Below, in pieces: positions 1 to 10,133 of a stretch of 64,000 nucleotides of DNA. The first letter of the stretch is position 1. Each line of letters begins with the position of its first letter. Both the position numbers and the translations under genes were made by a program. Under the pieces are notes generated by a model, which worked only from the letters and a program-made list of their open reading frames with translations, ran no database searches and was not told where the DNA came from. The DNA is from DASXUL01 sp036504855 (lineage in GTDB: Bacteria; Armatimonadota; DTGP01; JAKQQT01). The stretch covers positions 1-64,000 of the forward strand of contig DASXUL010000124.1 in the NCBI GenBank assembly GCA_036504855.1, written 5' to 3'.

Positions 1-25
1 CGGGCGCGGCGATTCGCCGCGCCCG
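1..25. repeat. GC-rich hairpin at window edge
   Basis: An 11-bp perfect inverted repeat (CGGGCGCGGCG, loop ATT, CGCCGCGCCCG) opens the window. It may be the 3' hairpin of a gene to the left. No T-run follows, so a terminator role is only possible. Confidence 0.5.
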
Positions 26-65
26 CCCGCCATGAAGACAACCCACGCCGATCAGGTCGCCGACG

Positions 66-1019
66 ATGAACGAATCGCCCGTCATCCCCGATACCCAGCC
101 GCAACAGAGCGTGGAGCAGTTCCTCGCCGCCCAAATTGCCAACCAGCGCGCCTCCAGCAGGCAGATTCTCGTGCGCCTTCTGGTCAGCGAGGGCGGCTTT
201 CGAAATGAGGAAGCGCGCTGCCTCGTCGATGCGTACTGCGACCACAACAGGCCGAACCTGGCGCGGATCAGAGATGACGACGCCTCCTGGAAGAGTGATC
301 TGATGACATTGGCGGGCTGCCTACTCATGCCGCTTGTCGTGTCCCTCGCGGGTGGGCTGGTATGGTTGGCGTATCGCTTCGTCGTTACGCCGCGTCCACC
401 CGAAGCGGCAACGGATGGTCCGCTTGGCCAGGTCTTCCCCGCTTCCCCGTGGACCGTTGGACTTGCCGCGCTGCTGACGGGTTGGCTTGTTCACAAGATC
501 ATGACGCCAAAGGTCCGCGAGCAGTGGGGCGTCTATCGCCGGATCACGCCCGGCGTTGCAGTCGGCAGCGTTCTGGCATTGGGGGCCACGGTTGCCGTTG
601 GCGCAGCTTTACGTTGGGCCTTTCCATTTCTGGACCGATCGTGGCTGTACTTGATCCCCGGCAATTCTGGGAGCGCGCTAAACATTGGTCTGTTGCCGGT
701 GCAGTTGAGATACGTCGGGCCGGTCTTCCTCGTGGCACTCACGGCCTGCATTCCCTGGTTTGCGCGCGTCGAGGAGTTGGAGTTCCGGGAGGGCACGCGC
801 GGCTGGCGGGACGCTGCCAAGCGCAGCCTGCGGTTCGGGCTGGCTCATTCCGTGTGGGCCGGCGTGCCGGTATACGCGGGGCTGGCGCTCACTGTGAGCG
901 GGCTCTGGCTCACCTATCAGTACAAACGGGGCGGCGTGGAGCGCAGCACGGTCTACCATACGACGCACAACCTCATCATTGTGGCGGTCCTGGCGGCCGT
1001 GCTGGCATTCGGCTCATGA
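66..1019 (+). CDS. Polytopic membrane protein, function unknown
   Basis: This 317-residue protein is not one I recognise. The first 80 residues are hydrophilic and charged. After them come about six hydrophobic segments (near residues 81-105, 130-145, 160-185, 215-235, 260-285 and 300-317), so it is probably an inner-membrane protein with a cytoplasmic N-terminal region. The chosen ATG has no strong ribosome-binding site, so the start is uncertain. It ends about 40 bases before the promoter of the tRNA-Ala gene and shares no operon with it. High GC and clean third-position bias support it over the overlapping frames. Confidence 0.7.
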   Translation: MNESPVIPDTQPQQSVEQFLAAQIANQRASSRQILVRLLVSEGGFRNEEARCLVDAYCDHNRPNLARIRDDDASWKSDLMTLAGCLLMPLVVSLAGGLVWLAYRFVVTPRPPEAATDGPLGQVFPASPWTVGLAALLTGWLVHKIMTPKVREQWGVYRRITPGVAVGSVLALGATVAVGAALRWAFPFLDRSWLYLIPGNSGSALNIGLLPVQLRYVGPVFLVALTACIPWFARVEELEFREGTRGWRDAAKRSLRFGLAHSVWAGVPVYAGLALTVSGLWLTYQYKRGGVERSTVYHTTHNLIIVAVLAAVLAFGS

Positions 1020-1057
1020 GCGCGACGGCCGATGGCGCATCGCAGGCGCGGTTGCGT

Positions 1058-1087
1058 TTGACACGATGCCCGCAGGCCTGTTAGAAT
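1058..1087 (+). promoter_or_regulatory. Promoter of tRNA-Ala
   Basis: A textbook housekeeping promoter. TTGACA (1058-1063) and TAGAAT (1082-1087) are separated by 18 bp, and the tRNA begins 12 bases after the -10 box. Confidence 0.8.
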
Positions 1088-1098
1088 ACTGGTGTTGC

Positions 1099-1174
1099 GG
1101 GCCTGTGGCGCAGTTGGGAGCGCGCCTCAATGGCATTGAGGAGGTCAGGGGTTCGAATCCCCTCAGGTCCACCA
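1099..1174 (+). tRNA. tRNA-Ala (anticodon GGC)
   Basis: The 76-base gene folds as a full cloverleaf. The acceptor stem is GGGCCTG/CAGGTCC with one G-T pair. The anticodon stem CCTCA/TGAGG holds loop ATGGCAT, giving anticodon GGC, which reads GCC alanine codons. The T arm is CAGGG GTTCGAATC CCCTC-like, and CCA is encoded at 1172-1174. It has its own promoter and terminator. Confidence 0.95.
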
Positions 1175-1178
1175 GCAA

Positions 1179-1225
1179 CCGATAGCCGCCCGTCCACACC
1201 GGACAGGCGGCTATCGGCGTTTTTG
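1179..1225 (+). terminator. Rho-independent terminator of tRNA-Ala
   Basis: A long stem (CCGATAGCCGCC and GTCC pairing with GGAC and GGCGGCTATCGG, one C/A mismatch) is followed by CGTTTTTG. It starts five bases after the CCA end. Confidence 0.9.
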
Positions 1226-1250
1226 CGCACGATCCCGCGGAGGTGCAACT

Positions 1251-1294
1251 GGGCATAAGGAGTGCGGCGGCTTGCCGCCGCACTCCTTATGGCC
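1251..1294. repeat. GGAGTGCGGCGGC palindrome after asnS
   Basis: An almost perfect inverted repeat of about 20 bp per arm with a two-base loop lies 18 bases past the asnS stop. Its core GGAGTGCGGCGGC and complement recur at 19802-19829 and 33412-33480, so it is a dispersed REP-like element that here could end the asnS transcript. Confidence 0.75.
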
Positions 1295-1311
1295 CGAGCG
1301 CCAAGCGTAGC

Positions 1312-2703
<1,392 letters not shown>

Positions 2704-2763
2704 GTCGGAAACACTCCTTCCGTTTCAGTATAGGAGCCTTGATGACCACAGCCGCCGATTCTA

Positions 2764-2823
2764 CCACAGAGGCACAGAGACACAGAGATGATTCTCGATC
2801 TCTGTGTCTCTGTGCCTCTGTGG
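2764..2823. repeat. 25-bp CACAGAG palindrome, copy 1
   Basis: Two perfectly complementary 25-base arms (2764-2788 and 2799-2823) flank a 10-base loop. Each arm is itself three imperfect CACAGAG units. It lies four bases past the stop codon of the GH27 gene. The same arms with a different 7-base loop recur at 50941-50997 after pyrG. Confidence 0.95.
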
Positions 2824-2827
2824 TTCA

Positions 2828-4735
2828 TCACCGGACGACTATCAGTTCCGCGCCGTGGGCGGGTACGAGGGCGGCGTAACCGGCCTTGAAGGTGCCGAGA
2901 TCTTTTCGCTGCCAGAGGTCGCGCACGCGGCGGTTGGGGGGGAGGCGGAGGGATTTCCAGTCGATCGACACGGTGGTGGGCTCAGGACCGAGGTTGAAGA
3001 GCCCGACAGCGGTGGAGCCGTCGAAGAGGGGGCGCGCCCAGACCTGCGTGTCGCCGATGCGGGCCACCCGGCTGGCGGCGCGGCCTAACGGATCCTGGTC
3101 CACGTCCAGAACTTCGTCGTTGCTCATGAGGTCGATTGTGAAGGGATCCAGGCGGGAGAGGTCGCACCCCAGCATCAGCGGGGCGGCGCAGAGCGACCAG
3201 AGGGTGATGTGGGTGATCTGTTCGTTCGGCGTGAGGCCTGTGTTTCGCAAGGGACCGCCCCAGCCCACCTGGCCGACCACCAGCATATCGGCGTCATTCC
3301 AGTGGCCGGGGCCCGCGTAGGGCGCCAGACCGTTCTGCTGGAAGCCGATGCCGCGCATGTTGCCCCAGTTGTCCAGGATATCGCCCGTCGTTCGCCAGAG
3401 CTGAGCGCCTACCTCCGGGCCCCACTGCCACACCTTGCCCATGCCGTACTCGCAGAGGCTGTAAGTGATGTCGCGGTCCAATCCAGCGATGGCGGCGCCC
3501 ATCACGGCGTAAGGCTTCTTCAGCTCCGGGGTCGAATAGTCCTTCTGGATACGGCTGTAGTAGCAGTGGTCGTACTTAAGGTAATCGATGCCCCAATCGG
3601 CGAATGTTCGGGCATCCTGTTCCTCGTGCTGGTAGCTGCCGATGGCGTTGCCGCACGTCTCGGGGCCGGGGCTTGAGTAGATGCCGAGTTTCAGCCCGTG
3701 AGAGTGGACGAAATCGGCCAGGGCCTTCATATCCGGAAAGCCGGGCTTGGGCTGGATGCGGCCGGCGTCGTCGCGCTTGGCCTGCCAGCAATCGTCGATG
3801 TTCACGAACTGGAAGCCGTGGTCCGCGAGGCCGGACCTCACCATGGCGTCTGCCGCCGCGCGCACCTTGGCGTCGTCCACCGTTCCCGCCCACACGTTCC
3901 ACGCGCTCCAGCCTATCGGTGGAGTCTGAGCCAGGGCCCTGGGGCCGCCGACGATGACGAGATCGCGACGGGCGGCGCCCTGAGCGTTTCGAGCGGTGAG
4001 CGCTACCGTCCAGCGCCCGCTGGTCTTCAGAGCGCCGGTGATGATTCCGGTGGAGGCATTGAGGCTCAGCCCGTCTGGTAGGCCCTTCGCGGCGAAGGCG
4101 ATGGGGCGGCGTCCGGTGGCCGCGATGCGGAATAGGAAGGGTTTGCCGGGCGAGGCGCCGGTGACGCGGGGGCCGTGGAGGCCCAGCTCATCGTTCCGGG
4201 CCCGCGCGATGGGCATCGCCGGGCCGGCCCCCGGGTTGAATGCCGTGGGCCGATCGCCTCCGGGTTTCTGTTCGATGGCGGCGTCCGCCCAGTTCGCCAC
4301 GTCTCCAGAGGCGCCGTCATCCGCATCATCAACGCGCAGCCAGAGGCGCTTGGCGCCGCGCAGGTCTACGTCGATGCGCTGGGGAGCGTCGCCGGCGCGC
4401 AGCACGCGGGTGCGCAGAACGGAGCGGCCGTCAAGGCGGACCTCGAAGACCACGGAACCGCTCTTCCGCGCGCTGTCGATCCCAACAAGGGCGGTGAAGC
4501 GCCGCGCGGAGCCGTTCAGCCGGATGTGCATCTCGCTCGGCGCGTAGACGCCGAGCCCATGCTGGTATACGACGCCGCCCAGCGTTAGCGGCTTCTTCTC
4601 GATGGACTGGCCAACGCGCGCGACGCTGTAACCTGAGGACATGTTGGCGGCGCCGAGGTCTTCGACCCAGATGGTTTCGGCCCGGAGCGGCGCGGAAAGA
4701 AGGACACAGGCGAGGATAGGGAGAGACAGACGCAT
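2828..4735 (-). CDS. Secreted GH27 alpha-galactosidase with NPCBM module
   Basis: Predicted to remove terminal alpha-galactosyl residues outside the cytoplasm. Residues 1-19 form a signal peptide. Residues 20-165 match an NPCBM-type carbohydrate-binding module, and 185-265 an Ig/He_PIG-like beta domain (GLPDGLSLNASTGIITG). The GH27 barrel runs from about 270 to the end and starts TPPIGWSAWN. The YLKYD motif carries the expected nucleophile Asp389, and WNDADM near 479-484 the expected acid/base Asp. Downstream palindrome and upstream hairpin isolate it as one unit, just after the cytosolic GH4 alpha-galactosidase on the same strand. Substrate range cannot be told from sequence. Confidence 0.9.
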   Translation of the reverse strand: MRLSLPILACVLLSAPLRAETIWVEDLGAANMSSGYSVARVGQSIEKKPLTLGGVVYQHGLGVYAPSEMHIRLNGSARRFTALVGIDSARKSGSVVFEVRLDGRSVLRTRVLRAGDAPQRIDVDLRGAKRLWLRVDDADDGASGDVANWADAAIEQKPGGDRPTAFNPGAGPAMPIARARNDELGLHGPRVTGASPGKPFLFRIAATGRRPIAFAAKGLPDGLSLNASTGIITGALKTSGRWTVALTARNAQGAARRDLVIVGGPRALAQTPPIGWSAWNVWAGTVDDAKVRAAADAMVRSGLADHGFQFVNIDDCWQAKRDDAGRIQPKPGFPDMKALADFVHSHGLKLGIYSSPGPETCGNAIGSYQHEEQDARTFADWGIDYLKYDHCYYSRIQKDYSTPELKKPYAVMGAAIAGLDRDITYSLCEYGMGKVWQWGPEVGAQLWRTTGDILDNWGNMRGIGFQQNGLAPYAGPGHWNDADMLVVGQVGWGGPLRNTGLTPNEQITHITLWSLCAAPLMLGCDLSRLDPFTIDLMSNDEVLDVDQDPLGRAASRVARIGDTQVWARPLFDGSTAVGLFNLGPEPTTVSIDWKSLRLPPNRRVRDLWQRKDLGTFKAGYAALVPAHGAELIVVR

Positions 4736-4750
4736 TGTACGGTACCCGGC

Positions 4751-4795
4751 GCGAAGAAAGGCCCTCCCAATCCCGTAGAGCGGGAAGGGAGGGCC
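4751..4795 (-). terminator. Terminator of the GH4 gene
   Basis: Read on the minus strand, GGCCCTCCC pairs with GGGAGGGCC around a second stem TCCCG/CGGGA. The 3' side runs into TTTCTTC. It starts eight bases past the GH4 stop. Confidence 0.75.
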
Positions 4796-4802
4796 GATGA
4801 GA

Positions 4803-6119
4803 TTACATTCCGAAGGTCGGCAGGTAGCCGGCGTTCGCTGCGAACATCTCGTTCACCATGTCGCGGATTTCGGCGAAGCTGAGGACGGCGGAGGTGAGCG
4901 GGTCGAAGGCGATGGCGTGGAAGATCATCTCCTTGTTGCCGGTGAGGCAACCTTCCACAGCCAGTTCCTCGCATCGGGCCGAGATGTTGTTCAGCAATGC
5001 AAGCTGCGGCGGCAGTTTGCCGACATGGATCGGATCGATGCCGTTCTTGCTGGCCAGCACCGGCACTTCCACGCAGCAGCCTTCCGGCAAATCATCGATG
5101 AGGCCGAAGTTGCGAACGTTGCCGTTGAACTTGAACATGGCGCCGTCGCCGATGGTGGCGTTGAAGATGCTGGCGGCGTATTCGAGGCCGCGCTTCAGGT
5201 CCACCTCAGCGTTGAGCTGCTCCTGGATGTTGTCGCGCCAGGTGTTCTTAACCTTGCGGTACTCGTTCAAGATGTACGCGTAGTGGCCGGGGTTCCAGCC
5301 GGTTCCGTGGGTGCAGTACTTCTCGATGAGGTCCGGGCGCTTTCGGAACCAGGCGTTGTACTCGCTGTTGTGGCCGCTGGACTCGGTGACGTAGTATCCG
5401 AGGTTCAGGTACATCTCATTGCGCACCTGCTCTTCGTTGTAGACCTCGGGGCGGGTGGTGATAGCTTCGCGGATCAGCGGGTACGCGTCCCTGCCGTTCC
5501 ACTTGAAGTCCAAGTAGTGGGCCTGGTGGTTGATGCCGGCGCAGTGGTAGGTGATGTCCTTGTACTCGGCGCCAATCCAGCGGGCCAGCATCATGGCGGT
5601 TCCCTGAACGCTGTGGCAGAGGCCGGTGATGGTGGCGTTGCTGCGCTCCTGCATGCCGCGACAGAGCATGGCCATCGGGTTGGTGTAGTTCAGCACCACG
5701 GCATCGGGGCAGAGGCGGTCGACATCCTTCACGATGTCCAGCATCACCGGCATGGTGCGCAGGGCGCGGAAGATGCCGGAGGGGCCGCGCGTGTCGCCGA
5801 CGTTGATGTCCACCCCGTACTTCTTCGGGATTTCAATGTCGCTGGCGAAAACGTCGACGCCGCCTTGTAGGATGGTGATGCAAACGCCGTCGGCGCCGTC
5901 CAGGGCTTCCTCGCGGCAGGTAGTGGCTTCCACCTTCGCCGGATATTTGCCGGCGGCGACGATTTTCTCAACGGCCGTCTTCGCGAAGCTCAACCGTTCG
6001 GGGTCGATATCCATCAGGGAGATAGTGGCATCTTCCAGGGCGGGGAAGGTGAGGATATCGCGCACCAGGCCGCGGGTGAAGCCGAATGAGCCCGCGCCGA
6101 TGAACGCAATCTTACGCAT
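4803..6119 (-). CDS. melA: GH4 NAD-dependent alpha-galactosidase
   Basis: Family GH4 enzymes cleave glycosides by an NAD- and Mn-dependent redox-elimination mechanism in the cytosol. The N-terminus MRKIAFIGAGSFGFTR is a Rossmann NAD-binding loop. NYTNPMAM and GLCHSVQG carry the metal and substrate ligands. The CHSV tetrapeptide is the form associated with alpha-galactosidases in this family, rather than alpha-glucosidase (CHEV) or phospho-glucosidase types. The start at 6119 is chosen over an upstream in-frame ATG (6194) because AAAGGA precedes it and homology begins there, giving 438 residues. With the neighbouring secreted GH27 it forms an outside/inside alpha-galactoside pair. Confidence 0.88.
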   Translation of the reverse strand: MRKIAFIGAGSFGFTRGLVRDILTFPALEDATISLMDIDPERLSFAKTAVEKIVAAGKYPAKVEATTCREEALDGADGVCITILQGGVDVFASDIEIPKKYGVDINVGDTRGPSGIFRALRTMPVMLDIVKDVDRLCPDAVVLNYTNPMAMLCRGMQERSNATITGLCHSVQGTAMMLARWIGAEYKDITYHCAGINHQAHYLDFKWNGRDAYPLIREAITTRPEVYNEEQVRNEMYLNLGYYVTESSGHNSEYNAWFRKRPDLIEKYCTHGTGWNPGHYAYILNEYRKVKNTWRDNIQEQLNAEVDLKRGLEYAASIFNATIGDGAMFKFNGNVRNFGLIDDLPEGCCVEVPVLASKNGIDPIHVGKLPPQLALLNNISARCEELAVEGCLTGNKEMIFHAIAFDPLTSAVLSFAEIRDMVNEMFAANAGYLPTFGM

Positions 6120-6167
6120 GATCCAAATGTCCTTTGCTGCCAGGCGCGCGAAACGGCGCGCGGAGTT

Positions 6168-6196
6168 GTTATATAACGCTCCAGTTTGAGGCAAAC
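6168..6196 (-). promoter_or_regulatory. Putative promoter and operator of the GH4 gene
   Basis: On the minus strand TTGCCT (6194-6189) and TATAAC (6173-6168) are 15 bp apart, about 50 bases before the GH4 start. A 13-bp palindrome, GTTTGCCTCAAAC (6184-6196), covers the -35 box and would suit a repressor site. The short spacer weakens the call. Confidence 0.4.
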
Positions 6197-6280
6197 GGGC
6201 GGGCGAAGGTCAAGGCCCGAGTTGTCCGTCTTTGGGTGGCGGCGCAGGGCGCGGACCGTTTCGGCGCGGAAGGCGAGGGA

Positions 6281-8308
6281 TTACGGCCAGGCAGCGAACC
6301 TGCCGTTGAGGAACCGGACCAGGCGCATAACGTCGGCCAGATCGAGCTTCGTGGTTCCGCCGGGGCTCGCCGCGGCGCCGGCCGGCGGGTAGACATTGGC
6401 CCGGGCCAGCGTGGGGGCATCGGCCGGCTGCAGGCCGGCCGCCAGCGTGGACAACGCTGACACGTCGTCGCGGTTGATCTGGCCATCGCCGTTCACGTCG
6501 CCGTAGAAGGGCGGCGGCGAACTCGCGCTCACAACAACGCGGGTCACCGATACGTCGGACCCGCCATCCGCGTACCTCACCGTAACGCGAGGGTAGTAGA
6601 CGCCGAGGGCCGTGTAGGCGTGTTGGGTGAGCCCGTCGAACAGCCCATCGTCGGCGGCGGCAGCGCTTTCGGTCTGTTTCGTTCCGTCTCCGAAGTCCCA
6701 GGAATAGGAGATGACGTTGGCGGCGCGCGGCGGGCGGATGCCGTCATCGCCGCCAACCACTTGGGCGCCGCTCTTCAGCCAGATCGGCGCGGAGAACGCG
6801 AATGTGCCGTCGCTCTGCTTAACGCGAACGTAGTAGTATCGTTCCGCGCGTCCGCTGGTCGAGGCGTCGAACGCGACCGTAAGCGGCGCCGCGCCGTATG
6901 CGGCGGGCAGGGGGGCGATGTCCCAGCGGCGCTGAATGCGGCTCGCCACGGCCGTGGATACGGCGCGCAGTTGCGCCGGCGCCGGGCTGCCATCAAGCGT
7001 GAATTCCCACGTAGCCGTCTTGTCGGTAATGCGCACTCCAGACGAGCCCGAGGTCGGCAGAGATCGGGCCACCACGCCGCGGTTCGTGATGACCTCCACC
7101 GTTCCGCCGCTCAGTTGGAGCCCGGCCGCTCGGGTGACTACGAGGCGGCAAACGCCGCGCCGCACATCGTCCGGCTGGAAGTCGCGGCTACCCATCCACC
7201 GCGTGGCCTTGCCGGGAGGGGTGACGGTGAACTGGAGACTGATGGCCCCGGCATGGGTCGACGCCTTATCCTCCGCCGAGAACGTTCGGCGCAACCTCAG
7301 GGCGTCCAGGAGCGCCGCCTGAGCCTTGATCTGCGTCATCCCGGTTGTGGGTGCGCACCAGATGCCGGTCTCGGTGAGTATGCCGTCGGTGGTCCTCGCC
7401 GCGCCGTACGCCCCTCGGTGGTTGTCCTCACCGTTGGTTGGTGCCAGATGCCAACCGTTGTCCAGGGCGGCCTGGAAGTATGGCTCGTTGTACGCCCCGC
7501 CGTAGTACCCTGTTGTAGAACCGTTCCCGGTCTCCGCGCGCGAGCCCATTTCCATCAGGCAGACGTACGGGTCCAGAGCCGGAACCCACTCCAGTTTGCG
7601 CCACCAGTCGGTGGTCCAGTCGGCCGTGGGGTTGGCCAGCGTTCCCCCGGGATACGTGTTGGGGTGGTTGATCTGTACGACGATCGTGCCTCCCAGGGGC
7701 GACTGGCCGTGGTCGAGCACCCACCGGTAGAGCGACTGCTTTGTTGATGGGGATCCGAAGTAGCGGTTCCAGTAGACCGAGGCGATGATGGCGGTGGAGG
7801 CGTCGCCGCTGCCCGCGCTCGCGGCGCCGCAGCGGACCGATGACCCGTAGATATTGATGTGGCCGGTGCCGGGATTGCCCACTGGCGCTGGCGCCGCGTT
7901 GGGCGCGCAGTGCGTCCATTCGAACCCCCACAGCCCAACGAACGTGCCGGCCGTTGTTGTGGAGCCGGGCACGGTGGCGGCGGTCATCTGGGCCATCGTG
8001 TTGGTCCAATTCACCGGAGGGATGGCCTCGCCGTGGTCGGAGGTGGAGAAGGCGGTGAGCCCGGCGGCCTTTGCGGCGGCGGCGGCCGTACCGGGCGTCA
8101 GCACGGTGGGGTCCGCGGGGACCAGAACTGCGCCGTCCGAGTAGCCGGTGTGGGCGTGGAGGCTGGCGCGGTAAAGGTCGAACTCGGCGGCCGCCGGCGT
8201 CGACAGCCCGGCGGCGAGCGCGGCGATGAGCGCTATCGAGCGCGGCCACGCCGATAAGCATCGCGAGCCGATCTTCGGAGCCGTCGTCCCGTGGAATCCA
8301 TTGAGCAT
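6281..8308 (-). CDS. Secreted PHP-type hydrolase with PKD and dockerin domains
   Basis: A 675-residue exported protein. An N-terminal signal peptide ends near residue 41. It is followed by a PHP/CehA-like metallohydrolase domain: LHAHTGYSDG carries the paired His ligands (H51, H53) and TSDHGE a further metal-binding His. A PKD domain near 475-585 shows YSWDFGDGT and a closing VTVRYADGG strand. The last 85 residues form a type I dockerin-like pair, GDVNGDGQINRDDV and a second helix with KLDLADVMRLVRFLNG. PHP domains hydrolyse phosphoesters or related bonds; the substrate here is unknown. GGGAG lies about ten bases before the ATG. No cohesin is encoded in the window. Confidence 0.82.
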   Translation of the reverse strand: MLNGFHGTTAPKIGSRCLSAWPRSIALIAALAAGLSTPAAAEFDLYRASLHAHTGYSDGAVLVPADPTVLTPGTAAAAAKAAGLTAFSTSDHGEAIPPVNWTNTMAQMTAATVPGSTTTAGTFVGLWGFEWTHCAPNAAPAPVGNPGTGHINIYGSSVRCGAASAGSGDASTAIIASVYWNRYFGSPSTKQSLYRWVLDHGQSPLGGTIVVQINHPNTYPGGTLANPTADWTTDWWRKLEWVPALDPYVCLMEMGSRAETGNGSTTGYYGGAYNEPYFQAALDNGWHLAPTNGEDNHRGAYGAARTTDGILTETGIWCAPTTGMTQIKAQAALLDALRLRRTFSAEDKASTHAGAISLQFTVTPPGKATRWMGSRDFQPDDVRRGVCRLVVTRAAGLQLSGGTVEVITNRGVVARSLPTSGSSGVRITDKTATWEFTLDGSPAPAQLRAVSTAVASRIQRRWDIAPLPAAYGAAPLTVAFDASTSGRAERYYYVRVKQSDGTFAFSAPIWLKSGAQVVGGDDGIRPPRAANVISYSWDFGDGTKQTESAAAADDGLFDGLTQHAYTALGVYYPRVTVRYADGGSDVSVTRVVVSASSPPPFYGDVNGDGQINRDDVSALSTLAAGLQPADAPTLARANVYPPAGAAASPGGTTKLDLADVMRLVRFLNGRFAAWP

Positions 8309-8449
8309 TCGGCGCTTACTCCCTTGCCGGCGTTGTCACAGGCGCGCCGGAGGTCATTCTGAACGGCGCTCAACCCGAGGCGCCGCAGCGTGTCTCTATG
8401 GTTGGATTCTACCTCTCGCCGGCGCGACGGCGCCACCAGACGCTGGCGA

Positions 8450-8492
8450 CGCAAACGGCCCCTCAACGCGGCGCGGGCGCTGAGGGGCCGTT
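8450..8492 (-). terminator. Terminator of the prepilin gene
   Basis: AACGGCCCCTCA pairs perfectly with TGAGGGGCCGTT around a 15-base loop. On the minus strand the stem is followed by TTTGCG. It lies 20 bases past the prepilin stop. Confidence 0.7.
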
Positions 8493-8512
8493 GGCAATCC
8501 CGAGGGCGGCGG

Positions 8513-9244
8513 CTACGGAGTCCAGCGGATGAGCCCATCCGGGCTCTCTGGGTAGTACTTGACGGAGTCGGCCGGCACAAAGGCGACGTGACCCTCGGCG
8601 AACACGACATTCAGGCCGCCGCCAGTGGCCTGGCCCTGCTTGAACGCGCCCTGATGGCGGAAACGCGCCCGCCCGATGCGCCCAATGGCCGCCGCAACGC
8701 CATCCAGATCCACCCAGCGGGAGTCCATCAGGTACGGGACTCTGGTGGGGTTTTTGACCTGGCTCTCGGTGTACATCTGACTGCGCCAACTGCCGGAATT
8801 GGCGTCCAGGCCGGAGAGGATGATGTTGTTGCCGTAGTGGCTGCGCTGGTGAGTTCCGGCCGGAGTGTCCCACTCCCAACCGGTGTCCGCGGCGTTGGCG
8901 TCCGAGCCCTGGTTGTAGGCGTCGAGGCTGAACTTCATCGGGGCGGACGGGCAGAGGAAGACGGCGTCGCTCTTCACGTAGGGCGCGAGGATGCGAACGA
9001 AGGAACCGCCCTGCCACATGGACCCGCTGGGAGGGCCCCAGCCCGCCGCCGGCATATAGTGGTTGTCGTTGTCGTCGTTGTACGCGCGGAACGCGAGGGA
9101 AATCTGCTTCAGGTTGCTGAGGCAGGCGGTCTGCTGGGCTCGGCGACGAGCGCTGGCGAAGACCGGGAACAGGATGGCCGCCAGGATGGCGATGATGGCG
9201 ATGACGACCAGGAGCTCGATCAGGGTAAAAGCCCGACGTTTCAT
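8513..9244 (-). CDS. DUF1559-type prepilin-like protein
   Basis: A 243-residue pseudopilin-like protein. MKRRAFTLIELLVVIAI is a class III prepilin leader: basic tip, cleavage before the F, Glu at +5, then a hydrophobic helix. The AILFPVF and ACLSNLKQ stretches and the late GHVAFV motif are typical of the DUF1559 family, which is common in Planctomycetes and Armatimonadota. The start at 9244 is chosen because the basic residues directly precede the leader; an upstream in-frame start would bury it. Likely exported and anchored by its N-terminal helix, but its assembly system is not in the window. A second copy lies at 27592. Confidence 0.85.
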   Translation of the reverse strand: MKRRAFTLIELLVVIAIIAILAAILFPVFASARRRAQQTACLSNLKQISLAFRAYNDDNDNHYMPAAGWGPPSGSMWQGGSFVRILAPYVKSDAVFLCPSAPMKFSLDAYNQGSDANAADTGWEWDTPAGTHQRSHYGNNIILSGLDANSGSWRSQMYTESQVKNPTRVPYLMDSRWVDLDGVAAAIGRIGRARFRHQGAFKQGQATGGGLNVVFAEGHVAFVPADSVKYYPESPDGLIRWTP

Positions 9245-9287
9245 GAGTGCGTGATCCTTCGCGCAAGCACGCGGGCAGAGCAAGAGC

Positions 9288-10133
9288 CTATGGCTTCTGC
9301 AGCACCATCACGTACTCGTGCTTGAAGATGTAGAACCCGCCGCGCAGGGCGCGATAGCGCCAGAGGTTCTCGCGCGGGCCCTTGCCGATTTCGTTGCCCG
9401 CCATGTTCTTCACAACAATGCTCTTCAGGCGGAACCCCACCTCCATCATAGCCTGCATGCAAAAGAACCCGAGCGGCACCAGTTCCTTGGCGGCGTATTT
9501 GTCGCCGATCACGAGCACGGCAAAGCGGCCGGACTCCAGCAGCTTGTAGCCCCGGCGGGCCACCTGCGTGAAATCCATCATGAAATCGTCCAGAGTGGCG
9601 GCGTTGCTGAGATCGCCGTCGATATCGGAGAACTTGATGATGTCGTGGTAAGGGGGGTGCAGCATCAGCATCTGCGCCTCCTCCTTGCCCCAACGCGATA
9701 GTGCCGCCGAAACGCTATTCTGGGCGCGCGCCGAGCGGCTGTCGCCATGGACGACCTGAACGTCTGAGGCGTCTTCGAACTTGGCGCGCACTTCCGCGGC
9801 GAGTTCCCGCTTGATCTCCACGCCCACGCACTTGCGGCCTAGACGGCTGGCTTCGATGGCGGTGGTGCCGGAGCCGAGGAACAGATCCAGGACCACGTCG
9901 CCGGGCTTCGTGTAGCGGCGCAGGGTCTGGGTGGCGATCTGAGGGATGTAATTGCCGTGGTACTCGTTGGCGTGGCCGTTCCCTCGGGCGCGGGATGCGA
10001 ACATCCACAGGCTGCCCAACTCCAGGTCGGAATACTCCCGCCAGTTGGCGGGATCCAGGTCGGAGTAAGGTAAAGGCCCGGGCTTTTTGCGGCCCGAACG
10101 AGTGAGGCCGATCGTGACGGTGGAATCTGACAT
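9288..10133 (-). CDS. Orphan DNA methyltransferase (N4/N6 amino type)
   Basis: A 281-residue SAM-dependent methylase. Motif I is DLFLGSGTT, preceded by a KPGD turn, with VGVEIKRE as the acidic SAM-ribose ligand region. The catalytic motif IV position reads LMLHPPYHD, so HPPY stands where most enzymes have DPPY, NPPY or SPPY. The C-terminus has LKSIVVKNMAG and a final strand-rich part. The start at ATG 10133 is preferred to GTG 10154 because AAAGGT sits about ten bases before it. No restriction endonuclease is adjacent, so it is probably a solitary methylase. Target base and recognition site cannot be read from sequence. Confidence 0.8.
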   Translation of the reverse strand: MSDSTVTIGLTRSGRKKPGPLPYSDLDPANWREYSDLELGSLWMFASRARGNGHANEYHGNYIPQIATQTLRRYTKPGDVVLDLFLGSGTTAIEASRLGRKCVGVEIKRELAAEVRAKFEDASDVQVVHGDSRSARAQNSVSAALSRWGKEEAQMLMLHPPYHDIIKFSDIDGDLSNAATLDDFMMDFTQVARRGYKLLESGRFAVLVIGDKYAAKELVPLGFFCMQAMMEVGFRLKSIVVKNMAGNEIGKGPRENLWRYRALRGGFYIFKHEYVMVLQKP

